Shown here one piece after another: positions 49,321 to 62,459 of a stretch of 64,000 nt of DNA. The position numbers were made by a program, and so were the translations under genes. Location: the NCBI GenBank assembly GCA_022393335.1, contig JAJEKB010001181.1:20862-84861 (forward strand), read 5' to 3'. The stretch is from Macrotrachela quadricornifera (Eukaryota; Rotifera; Eurotatoria; Philodinida; Philodinidae). Within the stretch, counting starts at the first letter, position 1, and the number at the start of each line of letters is the position of its first letter. Under the pieces are notes generated by a model. It was not told the origin of the DNA. It did not search any database and saw only the letters and a list, made by a program, of their open reading frames with translations.

Positions 49321-52300
49321 TTATGATCTTTTACTTTTTTCTGTTGGTAAATAAAGTTGTTTAAGAATATTATTAACACGTTCAATTGGATCTGGTTGAT
49401 ATATATTTTCATTAGCAATAATAATTGATCGTTCTCTTAAAGTAGATTCCATTGTAGTTAAAGGTTGTGATGTAAAATATTGATTTGTTTTTTGTGATGG
49501 TGGTCTTTTGGAAGTTCCATTATTATTATTATTATTATTATTAACAGCTGGCATTTTTGTATTTATGCTAACACTCGTTCGTAATGTAGGTGTTTCATTT
49601 TTTGAAAATGGTCGAAGAAGATTATCAGTTATAGTATATAAACGATGATGATTAATACCATTTGAATCTATATGTGTTTCATATGAAAATTTATTTGATG
49701 AATCTAGTATTGATAGATCACCAGAATTTATTGATGATGATAGATTTAGATGAGGTGATGTACGTGTTGCTAATTCCATAAGATTAGGCATTGGATTTGT
49801 TGGTGATGTATTTGTTGTATGATCAATTTCAATACCATTTGATGATTTATTTTGTTGTTGAGGACGACGATGTACACGTTGTAAACGACGTTGTGGTAAA
49901 GTTTTAAAAATTGGTGTTTGTGATACAAATGTACCACTAATTGTTGATATTGATTGATCATTTAATGTAGATGGTAAATCATTTAAAGTTAAAGATATAA
50001 ATGAAGCTGTTCGTTTAACTGGTGGATTTATTGTTGTTGTTAATGGATTTTGATCAATTATTGCTGATGTTTCCATTTGTGAGCGTTCTCGGATATAGAA
50101 AGGACCTAGTTTGAAAATTTCATATCATTTCTATCGAATTAAAAAGACATACTAAAAACTGTAAAGATCTGTTCTTAACAGAGAATAATTACTTTTTTAA
50201 AACTATATTTATTTTTTCTTAATTCTATATTAATTATTAATTGAACGATTTACTCAATCGACTTTTTTTTTAAATATTCATAATCGATTTACTCACTATA
50301 ATAATGGATTAACCTATATCTATCTAAGTTTTCGTAATTCAAGCTTTGATCAAAATTTTTGTCCTATACCGATCCTTAGAAGATGAATTTTAATTTTTTT
50401 TCATACCTTGTTCTGTATCAGTATCGAATTCATCTGTCTAAAAAAGATTCAATATACAAATAAAAGGTTTATTAGAAAAAAAGAAGTTCATTACTAATTG
50501 TCGTTCTAATATAGTATCTTGTAAAACTGAATTGCTTCTTTTCTAAGATAAAGATGAAATAAATTTAATCATGAGATAAAATCATAATTAACCTGTCTTC
50601 GTTCTAATGCTCGTTCAGTAGTAAAAATTGGTAGACCATGTCCACTTCGATTAGCATATTTACTTGTAAATAAAGTACCTCTTGGTGGTAATGTTCGAGT
50701 TACTTTATCGATCTAAATTAAAATTAATGATAAATGGATTTTGATAAAAATAAAAATAAATTTCTATAAAAAAAAAATAGTTGTCTAAGCAAAAGCATAT
50801 GCTTATTTTTTTTTTGTGTGTATAATATATGTGAAAGCAATGCATTTAATACGATATTGAGTTTGTGATTAAGTGCAAAATCAATTAAAAAGCTTTAAAA
50901 AATCTTCTCTTTTTATGTTTAGAACCTGATCAACAGCAAGAGTAAGATTTAATTGTGAATTCATATCAATTTCTGATGTCAATGGATAGGATACACGTGT
51001 TTGACGATGAGTATCATTAGTACCGTTAGATTCTTCGCTTGCCTAATAGAATAATCATTTGATATTGATAATAATGACGAAATGATATAGATGATAAAAA
51101 AAATAATTCTCACCGAAATAATCATTGTTTTGATAGGTTGTGAACGATTAACCTAAGTGTGAGCACGAGTGATTTAATTTTAGTTGATTTATTTATTTAT
51201 TTATTTATTTAAACTCATTGCAAATAGCAAAGAGTGTGAATTTATTGATGAAGAAAAAGAAATATCTATATATGCTTTCTTTTTAGTAGTTTTTACCTCT
51301 CGTTTATGAGTTAATTTTTGAACACGTTCTTCAACAATTTTTTCTGATCGTTTTTTCTTTAATTTTTTCTTTGATAATTGTTCTTCTTTTCGATATGGAA
51401 TATCAGGTAATTCACCGCCTTCTGGATCGCTATCTGAATCACTAGAACTATTTAAACAAGAAAAAAAAAGGGAAAATTAAATTATTTTTCTATAAAATAA
51501 AAAAACCTTGATGCGTCTTGTTGATTAATAGTTTCATGACATTCAGTCAATACTTGTATACAATTGGCTACTGAAGTAATTGGTATTGTTGGTTCATCAG
51601 TTTGTTTTTCTTCTACATTATGAAATAAATTATTTTTTTAAAATAATATTTCAAAATTTATTTTACCTGGATAAATAGAACGTAATATAGCAGGTGGAAG
51701 TTTTTCTTTTCCTAATTTAAGAAGAACATTTTTTGTTATATCCAAAAATATTGAATCCAATCGTCTAAATACAATAAATTTATTATTTATTTCTTTATAG
51801 CATATCTGATAAAAATATCACTAAATATTTCTTCACTCTGAAAACATTATAAAATAAAAAAGTACTTTAACGGTAGACAACTGTTTTGGTATTGATTTAA
51901 TGTAATCTGGTCCCTTTTATGAATAAAAGCTCAGGAAAGAATCTATCACAAGATCGGCCGTCACTCAATTCTTTTTCTAGTGTTTTCGTAGTTGAAATGA
52001 AAGATTATATCGAGGAACCTATCAATTCAAAATATTACAATTCTCTAATGTACTTGAAAATAATGACAAATGTTTCAATCCTTTCTTTTTGAGATGTCAT
52101 AGTTCCATGAGGCTAGAGATAAAGTACTAGAAAAATGTTATTTATAAACCATAGATTCTCTCACCTTGTGAAAGCACCATCAATTAATAAAAATTATTGT
52201 AATCCCACTAATATAATTAGTTTTGTAAAAAAACAATTTTTTCTCTATGTTTTTAGCTATTCCTCGACTCATAGCGATCCAAAGTCATGAGGAAAAGCTC

Positions 52301-55300
52301 AAAGTATGAAGGAAGCTACTTCTATTGAGTTCGTATGATCTATTCAAAAAAAATGAAGGATTGGAAACTTCATTATTTTTCTCGAGTTCATCAAAAAATC
52401 GTAATATTTTGCATTTATAACTTTCTCGGTATAACCTTTCCTTTTCGCTACAAAAAAAATCTATGTAAGACATTGAACAGTAATCTGTATTTCAACCGAC
52501 TTTTTCTTGGATTTTTGTTTATAGAAAAGATCAGATTACGTTAAATCAACATCAAAGCAGTTGTATAATAATAAGGTACTTTTATTGTACAATGTTTCCA
52601 GAGTGAAGAAAAATATTCTGATGATTTTCAATCAAATTCTTTATCTATAATGTATATATATTTATCATACGTTGAATCAGAAAGTATATCTAAATATTGT
52701 CTTAATGATTCACATATACATTGTCCAAATTTTTCATAATCTTGAATACTAAAATGACATGGTTTTTCTCTAAAATAAGATAAGTTTCTATATAGTTTAT
52801 CTTTGAACTAAACAAAAAAACTTACACAATACTTGATCCAGCAAATGATGCTTCTAATGTAAAACTATTTTTTATTAACATTTCTTTCCACATAACAACA
52901 CGTCCTGTAGATTCTTTACATCGATGAATATGAAATTTACAAAAATCGAATGAAAACATTTCTGGTGCCTAAATTAATGAAATAAAACAAATTCATCGAA
53001 TCATATGAAAATTATCTTCAACAGTAAATCAATAAGATATAAAACTCAAAAGTCGACTTAAACATTATATAATATCAGTTTCAAAGAGAAATCTAAATTT
53101 TTATAAACTATTTCTTTACTTTAATGTAATATAATATTGATCTATTCTTACCGTTTTTGACATAATATATGGAAGAATACGAGCACTTAAAAAATTTTTC
53201 ATATCTGGTTGAGGTCCATCACATCCATCACAACCATACGCAAATACATTCGATTTTCGACTATGACCATGAAGGTCACAGAAAGCTAAAATCTAATTAA
53301 TAAAAAAAATTCAATAAAAAGTTTTGTATAATATTAAAAATTTAGATTTATGAATCGTTTTCTGTTATATAGCAAAAGTTTTCCAATATTTTCTTGAATA
53401 TTAAACGAGATAGACGATATATTTTTTAAATAAAACCAGTTAGAATTATTTCGTCAATATTACAAGGGGAACAAGTCGTTAGAAAAACTCAACACACAAA
53501 TTTGCCCAATCTGTTTGGTTGAGTTAAATCAGATCTGAAAAAAATATTTCCAGATAATGCAGTTGAAGATAACGGCATAAAAAAACGTTCCTCTAAATTT
53601 TTTCGTGAAAAATCTCATTTTAAACTAGACATATCCATTATGACATCGCAACTTCTTTTTTCAGAAGATATCAGAAAATCACATGAGATTACGCAAAATT
53701 TCACTCAGAAATGCTCACAGGCCATTCCAGTCGGACTTTGTTCTACTCAAAGAAAATATAGTATGTAAAGAAAAGTTTTGTCTTGTTCTGTTCTTTACTC
53801 CAGGAACGGACAGCCTACAGAGTAAAAAACATTACTTTAATGTTATTTTACAATAAGTTTCAAAAAAACGTACATATTACTCTTGTCTATGTCAGATTAA
53901 TTTGTTATTTATTATGGCTCTATAGGCGAACTTGAGTGATAATTCTCATAAACCGAAGAAGATAGAAACAGAAAATACAATACCAACAACTATATATAAA
54001 TTCAAATGCTGCTTGAATTAAGGGAGAAGGAGCTCTCAGAAAAGTCGAAACTGAGTTTTTGCCATAGGAAGATGTGTCGTTCACTATCATGTTTATCGAG
54101 TTTACAGTTTACGCGAGGAAAGATTTCTTAATAATGACTCAACAGAGAAGGGATCATTTTTTTATTAAATAGAGGACAATTAGGGCTAGATCTTCACAGG
54201 CTTTGATTTTTGAGTTTCTCTTTTCCTGAAATAGAAAACTCAGATATTTTATATTTATTAGCACTTTGAATTTAAACATTTTTCGAAAAAATATTTTTAA
54301 AAATGAAACAAAGGGAAATTCAGAAATCGGGACCTGTGAGGATCTAGCCCTAAGGTCACTCTACAATTCAAAAACCATTCCGACATGATTGCCTAGTAAC
54401 CTCATTGTGAAAACTTTCTCCGTATAAAGAATAATGAATTGATTGGAAGTTGTGCATATCTTTGAGATTTGGGAAGATATTTTAACCACAATCTATTCTG
54501 GTCAAGACTAACATTCTCTGGAATTTTGATTGAAATCAGATGAGAAAATAACAAAATTCATTTCTGAGAGGGACTCTTAATAAAGAAAAACATAGACATA
54601 ATTAAAATGACAAGTGGCTATCAAAATTAATTTTTTTTAAGATTTATTTTTATACAAAACTTATTAGGATTTTATGATTGTATTAATATTTTCGTACACT
54701 CACAATGTAGATACATATGCATGAAAAGAAAAATAATGAGATTCATTCTAACACGTATAGGAATTCATTGTAAAACCTCAATAAATCTGACAAAAATTTG
54801 TTCTGGCAACTGTTAAGTTATTTCTCTATTTGTTTATATTTTTCGAGTATATCAAAAGGCTTTTATTTTAAAATAAAAACCTAAGAGTGCAATTTTTAGA
54901 ACACGAATATCTAGTCTCGTTCAGTAGTTATCTTTGATTCGGCTATTTATAAGTATAACATCTCATAGATTCATACCAACAGAACTAATTTGGCGCTGTG
55001 ATGGTAGAAATTTTCTAAACTTTTTGGATGCTATCATGTCAATGGAAAAATACAGACATTGCAATAGCGTCTGAATTTTATCAGCAATAAACGTTATGTA
55101 GATATGAAATAAAACTTGAGTTGTATGAATAAAATACAATTCACTCATGTGTATATATACCTCATGTTGTTCTTTTTGTAAATTTTGCATTAATTCTTTA
55201 ACATGATAAATTGTTGGAAAAGTTTGTTTACGTGGATGACGAAAATTTCGATTCATATCTTTTCCTGTTAATGAACATCGATAATTACCAATAATAACAC

Positions 55301-58300
55301 CATCAGGATTTAACATTGGTACAATTTTAAATACTAATTGTGAACGTAATTTCTTAAAAATAAATTAATATAGATTATTTAGTTTTTTGTGTTTGTTATT
55401 TCAAAGAAAAATAAAATTTACTTTAGCTATTTTATCATCTGATGTAATAAATTCAAGTAAACCACGCATCATATAACTTGAATTTGTTTCACCTGGATGT
55501 ATTCGTGCAGTTATAAAGACAAACTTTTTTTGATTCAATGGTACAGCTAAAGATAATAAAGGACAAAAAAATCAACATTTACATTATAATTTTTATTTTA
55601 TCATACTTTCATCAGTTACTGTAACTATAAAACATGAATTTCCTGCTTGTGATTCACATAAAATCTCTCGACGAAGTATATCTCGTGATCTTATAGATGA
55701 TAAATAATCTAGATCATCTTTAAGATCTGAGAATGTATATGGATAACAATGTGCTATATAACATGTATCACCTGAATAAACAAATTCCTATAAAAATAAA
55801 AAATAAAAAATCTTAAAATTGTTTGTTTTTTATTAACATACAAGTTGAAAGTCAAGTTCAAAATAATTAATATCTCGTTCAAGTAAAGGATTATAAGTAC
55901 GTTGTTTATATTCTGAATAATTAATATGATGACCAACACGATGCCAACCTCGTGATTCTCGTTTTCCAGCCACATCAGAAAAAATAAGTATTTGCATACC
56001 TAATTAAAGAAAAATTAAATAATAATAAAAATGACTTTTATTTAAGCTTTTTTGGATTGAGACAAAAGAGAAAAGATTATTTTATTCTTTTTAAAATGTA
56101 TCTTTCAGATATTTATAAAACTTATAAAATCTATTTTATTCTTGAAATAATTATAATGTCTTTAAGAAATTTGTAGAGTTCAATTAGAGTAGATCCTTTT
56201 TTTTCTATTTATGTATATTTAAAAAAAGGAATTGCTTTTACATAGATTATTTTCTTTTACTTATAGCGTAGGTTTTTTATATGATCATTGTTGGCAAATA
56301 ATAATTAAAACCAAATATTTACATATTCGGTCGTATTATTTAGTTTATGAAGGTTGATTCAACATTATATGTACTATTATTAATGAATGTTTAATTGATC
56401 TTTAAATGATATAGAAAATATTTGATGATGACTCAATTTAGATTTTTTTTCGTATAGAGATAAATCTACATTTTTTTTGCATATCATTATAGTTACTTTG
56501 ATAGTTAAAAAAAAGAAAATGATAAATAATCAATGAATTAGAGACAAGATCTTATATCAAATACAATATAAATCTTTTGTAATTCTCAATTTCTTTTTCT
56601 TTAATCATAAAATTCTTAAAAGCTAATATACGTAAATTATCAAATTAAAATAAAATTTCCATTTTAATAAGAATTTGATAAAGGTAAAAAAAAATTTTAA
56701 ACTATTTTTTGTCAATTACCTTCATTATATAGGCTACTTTTTTTTACTAAATTAATAATTCGAAAACGATATGTTATATTTGCAATCATATTTTGTACAC
56801 GAAAATAATACCATTGTGTATGCCGTCTAGTATAAAGATCAGGTCGAAGAACAAGTTCATATTCAAATTGACCTCTAAAATAAATTTGTTAAAAATCATC
56901 TTAATATTTCAAAATTATTTTTCTTTTCTTACACACGTTTAACTTGTCTTAAATTTCCACCTTCAAAACGTGATTCAAATATTAATGATGGACATATTTG
57001 TTCACTTTCGACTGTTTTAGGTTGTTGTTGTTGTCTTGCTGATTTATCCATATCATAAATAAGTATTGGATGTTTAAATGTATCTGTATATTTATGTATA
57101 GCTGGTTGATTGTCAAATGTTTGTTGATGATTTGTACCTAGAAAAAGATTATTATTTGAAATATAATATTCTTTTAATCGATATCTTTTATTATATCGTG
57201 TTAACGGTAAAAATGATGGTGCGGGATGTTTTATAGGAAATGCCATTGGCCAAAATGGACCAGATTCATCAACAGCTATTTTTGTTGCACGAAAATAATA
57301 AATTGTTTTAATTGTACCATCATCTAATATTGTCTTATGTTGTTCATAAATACGATTACGTAAATGTATATTTGAAAAAAGCTTTTTACTTGAATTAATT
57401 AGATTACCATGTGGTAAAATAATTTCTTGTTCATTTTCATCATTATTAATATCAAAACTATGACTTAATTCTGTGTCCGAATAAGATTTTATTGAACTTT
57501 TTGACGTTGTTGAGAAAAGTAATGAACTTGTTGGACTATTAAGATTAAAATCTTCTCGAGACCAAATTGATTGTCCAATACGCATTTTGTTTTTTTTTGT
57601 TTTTTTTTAAATTATTTTACGTTATACATATATGTTAAATCAATCATCTAGATTTTTTACGTCTACTTGATGTAAAAAATGAAATATAAAGAAAAAAATG
57701 AAAAGAATAAGAAAAAGTGGCTTGCTTGTCACCACCAGATCGTTACCGATTCAAAGGCAAATATAAAAGAAAATTATTTGTTACATAAAGTCATTCTCAA
57801 TTTTTTGCTTTTCTTTTTTTTTTTTACTTCAATTGTTACTGTTTTTAACTTACTTGACAATGATGAATTGTTAACAGTTAAATAGAATTCTTTTGGGGTC
57901 AATTCTCGGCTGAGTAATTTTGGAGTTGGATGAAGAATACGAAAATCATGTGGCCAAAATGGTCCATCTACACTAATAATAACTCCGTATTTATTAACAT
58001 AATTATTTGTATGTTCACTAGTATTTAATTGTTGATCAAATATATTTAAAATTTCTGCTTTATTTGATTTAATAATACTATTGCCAAATAAAAATGATGA
58101 ATCATTATTAATTGAAGTAAATGGTGTTCGTTTATCATGAAATTTTTGAAAAAAAAGTGATGAATTATCTAATAAATGTTCATCATTTTGTTGTGATGAA
58201 CGTCGTCGTTGACGACGACAATAACTATTATATGATTCTAAATTAAAACTATTATTTGATAATTTATTTCTTTGTTGATTAAATGTTGGAAGATGACTTT

Positions 58301-59268
58301 GTGTTCCATAGGAATCTTTTGCATTAAGTGGATGAAGAACACGTTGATTACGTCGATCGATTTCACTCCATGGATCATTTTGATGATGATTAGGTTCAGT
58401 ATGTTGAGAAGGAAGACGTTGGCCAGCTCTATTTATTAATAAAAATGAAAAATAAAACTGAAGATCATTTTTTTGAAATATTAATGATATTGTTCATTTG
58501 TTAAGAAATGATATAAAGAATATTACTATTGATTTAATAAAAGAAAAAAAAGGAAAGAAATCGATTTTCTATATGTTTTATTTTCTCATATTAAATGACT
58601 ATATAGTTTATAAAAGACAATTAAATTATTTTCTTTCTCTTTTCAAGATTATTATTTCCGTTTAAATAAAAATATAAATATTTATTTTATCGTTTAAAAT
58701 TTTCTTTTATTATTATTGAATATATAGATTTTTTTTTTATTATATTCATAATATTATTTTTAGATTATCTGATCAATATTTTAGTTTTTTTTCATTTTGA
58801 TAACCATATTGTAAATACAAGACTTCTCTTTATATAAATTATTAATATAAAAAACCTAAAGAAATTCTTCGTTATCTTAATTTTTCAATAAAAAAAAAAG
58901 ATTTTATTCAAGTGATAAACTAGATTGAGATAATATGTGTTGTAGTCATACCGAAGGTATTGTCGACGTAATTTTGCTAAACGTTCTTGTCGCTCAGTTT
59001 CTTCAAGTATTTGTTGTACTTGTCGTTGAAGATCGTCTTCTAATTCACGATGAATATTTGAACGCCATTGTTCATATGAATTAGTATCTAAACATAGATT
59101 CAAATATTAAAGATACATTAATCTTATAATCAAAAAAAAATTTCATTAAATCATATTTCATTTCCTACCATTTTTAATACTTATAGGTCTGTCAGTAGTA
59201 ATAGTATTATTTGAAGATGGGCGGATTTGAGGTAGTTTTAACATCGGAAGTTCCATTGAATCAGTCAT
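49321..59268 (-). CDS. AGBL2: Cytosolic carboxypeptidase, AGBL2/AGBL3 type (tubulin deglutamylase), with two alternative 5' ends
   Basis: M14D zinc carboxypeptidase trimming polyglutamate from tubulin. The core gene has 18 exons from 57585 to 49321 (1113 aa). Clear blocks: [31 protein letters not shown], the M14 first zinc site [25 protein letters not shown] with DMNRNF, the third zinc ligand [13 protein letters not shown], and [20 protein letters not shown]. The Ser-Asp then Lys-rich tail ([24 protein letters not shown]) matches AGBL2/3. Residues after about 740 are low complexity. Three further upstream exons (59169-59268, 58952-59087, 57854-58428) splice in phase to 57137 inside the first core exon, giving a 1234-aa form. 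The two forms carry different but homologous N-terminal modules around GPFWP. Introns 53293-55160 and 51765-52670 are large. AGBL2 and AGBL3 cannot be separated here. Confidence 0.9.
54180..54353. mobile_element. Short MITE with terminal inverted repeats in carboxypeptidase intron
   Basis: Left end TTAGGGCTAGATCTTCACAG and right end CTGTGAGGATCTAGCCCTAA are inverted repeats with one mismatch, and pairing continues imperfectly inward for about 45 bp (GATTT, TGA, TTTC, CTTT). Total 174 bp, no coding content. The target duplication is not evident beyond possible TA/A. Confidence 0.75.
57137..57585 (-). other. Proximal alternative first-exon segment of the carboxypeptidase
   Basis: The frame opens at ATG 57585. 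No 3' splice site precedes it, and an in-frame TAA sits 22 bases upstream, so it is a true first exon. It encodes a module with [18 protein letters not shown] and KEYYISNNN. At its end, 57138-57139, lies a good internal acceptor (TTTTTCTAG) that matches the phase of the distal exon donor at 57853. Confidence 0.65.
57854..59268 (-). other. Distal alternative 5' exons of the carboxypeptidase
   Basis: Three in-phase exons: 59169-59268 (starts [12 protein letters not shown]), 58952-59087 (a charged helix with [20 protein letters not shown]) and 57854-58428. The last contains [17 protein letters not shown] and [11 protein letters not shown], clearly homologous to the proximal module. The donor A|GTAAGTT at 57853 fits the internal acceptor. 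Without that splice the frame would run 24 codons and stop at 57781, giving a short separate protein. Confidence 0.6.
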
Positions 59269-60116
59269 TCTTTGAACAATTTTTATTATTTTTATTGTAT
59301 TTTTTCTTTCAATGTTACCATTTAAACAACATACATAGCAAATGATACTCTATATTTTATATAAATTTTTTTTTCACTTCTTCTCTTGCCCCTTCTCACC
59401 ACTCAGTCAACTCCACTTCAATTTGCAAGGATGTTGTGTTTTTTGTCTTATACAATACAGCATGCATGTGTACTGTTAAGCAAAATAAAAAACTGTGTTT
59501 TTTTATTTACAAAAAAAATTATATCCTGAAGTGTTCATGACGAGATTTTTGGGTGGATATAAAGCATAATTAATAGAGACTATAAAAATGTTAATGTTTA
59601 TTTTTTTTTGTCAGAAAAAATACAGTGAAATATGTATTGTCTAAACAAGGAGTTATAATAAATATAATAACAATTGTCATTTTATGTTTGAATTTAATGA
59701 ATATCAAAAGAAAAATAATATGCTTAATTCATTATTTTTAGGAATTTTTACCCTTTAAATATTTGTAAAAATCTTGTTTTGTTTGTTCGGATAAACTTGA
59801 TTCAATAATATTATTTTGCTTTTGTATTATTCCTTCTTCTAGTACCATTGTTCGCTATATGCCTTGAAACATTGCCATGATTTTTTGTTCTTTTTTTTGT
59901 CTTCTTTGTAGGTCACAGTAGATGACTAAAGGGAATAAAAAAAAAGTTTTTATATTAATACCCTTCTTACTTAAATGAAAAGCGAGATTCTTAGATTCAA
60001 CAAATCGAATTACATCATTATGATTATTGTCTTGCTTATGATAGGCTTCTGCTTATATTCATTCAAGAACGTATGTATATATGGTATATTACTTGAACAA
60101 TAGATTGATTTTGTTC

Positions 60117-60140
60117 CTCTCTCTCTCTCTCTCTCTCTCT
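60117..60140. repeat. CT microsatellite
   Basis: About twelve uninterrupted CT dinucleotides. Confidence 0.85.
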
Positions 60141-60452
60141 TTCTTCTTTTGTAATCATAAAATTTACAAATCTATTGAAATTTAATCTGACCTAGAAAAT
60201 GAACGATTATTAAAAATGGTATCCATAGTTGTCTTGAATAATTCATGGATAAAGATTATTTTTAATGAAATGAAAAATTATATATCATTCAGATACATTT
60301 TAACATCATTATCTATTAGATAAAAACTTGTAAAGAGTATATATATCAATTAATTTTTTGGAAATAGTGAACAAAATTTTCACAAAATTAAATAGCTACT
60401 TTGAATAATAGAAAAGCATTTAATTGATGAGATAAAGAGAAAAATATTATAC

Positions 60453-62315
60453 TTAGGTGTATTCAAAGAAAACGTCGTAATTGTCTTATTTTCTTATAAA
60501 AGAGTCAAAACAAAATTCTTTTTTTATGGAATGATAGAGAAAATGAAGCTCTATTTTTCTATGCTATTTGATCATTAATCATTATTCAACTGATATCATC
60601 ATAATAAAATTTTGATAAGAACTGTTTTTATTGAAACTTGTGTTTCGAGTAGGGCAGATTACACGAATCCGCTCTGCATTTCAGTTTTCATTCACGTCCC
60701 ATGTGTTTGATTGTGGTCAAACTGCGACGCAGTTGCGGCGTAACTGCGATCGCACTGTCACCCGTAATTGCAGAAAATTTCGACGCAGTTGCGCGTAACT
60801 GCAAAAACAAAATCGCAATTATGCCTAGTTCTGATAAAAAAATCGTAGTTACGCCGCAACTGCGATAAAAAAATCACACTTGTGCTAGATTATGGTCATC
60901 GATGATCATATATTATGATTATTAATTATTCATTACTACAGATGACCCATCGAATTTTACTGATAACAAGCGATGGGTCATGAGTCAGTAACCAACTAAT
61001 AATTGATTTAACTGCCGAATTATTAATTAGTTAATCGTCTATTTACTAAATAAAAAACCATCGGATTAATAATTAATTAACCATACAAATACTTAATTAA
61101 TAGCGGATTAATCTACTATTGATGTAATAATTACTTAAACCTTTCAATTAATAATAAATTACCAATAAATAATTCATAAATTAGTCAATGATTGATTAGT
61201 TAGGTAATAAATTAATGAATCATTCTGTTGGTTAATAAATTCGTTAATAGATTAATAGTTAATTGGTTAATAAATTAATCTTTAATTATCCATGTAATAA
61301 TTAGATATTCATATTGGCTCTTTATTACTCTCTGATACATACCTTTATTCTTTGGAAAGATAGATGAGGCGTCTTTCTTACTGTAAAAAGTTAAAATAAG
61401 CTAGAGTGCTTACGACACCTCCTTTTATACTCTCATGCGCCAATACGAACTATGATGACTGTGTCGTAAATGCGAACGCAACTGCGTCGCAAAGAACGTA
61501 ATCTCACCATTTCATCACAACTGTGGGCACTTCGTCTTAGTTACGCGCAACTGTGACGCAAAATGGTCGCTGCGCATAACTGCAGCGCAGTTGCTATAAA
61601 AGTTGTGACATGAAGTAATATATTGTATTAAAAAATAAAATATATCATGAGATGCAGCGTGAAAAATCTTACAATTTATATAAGATCGTTTATTTTATAT
61701 ATGAAATTAGACAGAAGATATTTTTCTTGGATACAAAAAAAATTATTTTTTCAGGATAGCGAAAATTGGTCTCACAGAACATTGCTTTTTGTTTGAAAAC
61801 AAGTTTTACTTTGTAGATTGTTGAGCTTTTCACGCTGTATCTTGTGATATATTTTGTTCTTTTTAAAAAAAAGATATCAGATGATGAAAAGCTGAAAAAA
61901 GTAAAAATGAAGTCACTTTGTACAAAAAATAAATCTCGTTTTCGCACGATCGAAAACTGGTGGCTCTAAATTTTGTTCATTTTGACAACAAAAAAGCACA
62001 ACTATAAAATAAACGATTTCAGGTAAATTGTAGAGCTTTTTACGTAGTATCTTGTAATATACTTTGTTTTTTAATTGAATAATTGAAAATTGAAATGTAA
62101 AACGATAGCCATTTAATCTGCTTCATCCGAAAGGTAAATTTCAATAAAAGTAGTTCTTATCAAAATTTTATTATGATGATATCAGTTAAACAGTGATCAA
62201 ATAGCACAAAAAAATAGAGCTTCATTTTCTTTATCGTCCTATAAAAAAGAATTTTGTTCTGACATTTTTTGTAAGAAAAAACCATAATCACGACATTACT
62301 TTCGGATACACCTAA
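60453..62315. mobile_element. 1.86-kb composite foldback element with ~200 bp terminal inverted repeats
   Basis: The left arm (about 60453-60650) begins TTAGGTGTAT. The right arm (about 62120-62315) ends ATACACCTAA and is its reverse complement. Shared internal blocks include AAAATGAAGCTCTATTTTT, CTATTTGATCA, and ACTGATATCATCATAATAAA followed by ATTTTGATAAGAACT. Inside are a GC-rich motif array in two blocks (60715-60870 and 61460-61600), a run of TTAATTA-like units (about 60980-61300), a perfect hairpin ATGACCCATCG/CGATGGGTCAT (60942-60952 with 60971-60981) and inverted fragments of the RABL3-intron family (61640-62080). No transposase frame is seen; non-autonomous. Confidence 0.75.
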
Positions 62316-62459
62316 ATATATTTTTGATTGCTTCTTTTATTTTTGTCGCATGCTCTTCCTGATTACAAGTCGGTACCATATTTGCTATATTTTTCGTTAG
62401 TAAAATCAAGTCAATCACGTTCTTATCAATCCCTTTTTGGTGACGTCACCCTCACCCTC

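Noticed and set aside
60930..61300. CRISPR-like array
   Set aside because: Units are irregular in length and AT-rich without constant spacers, and the genome is animal.
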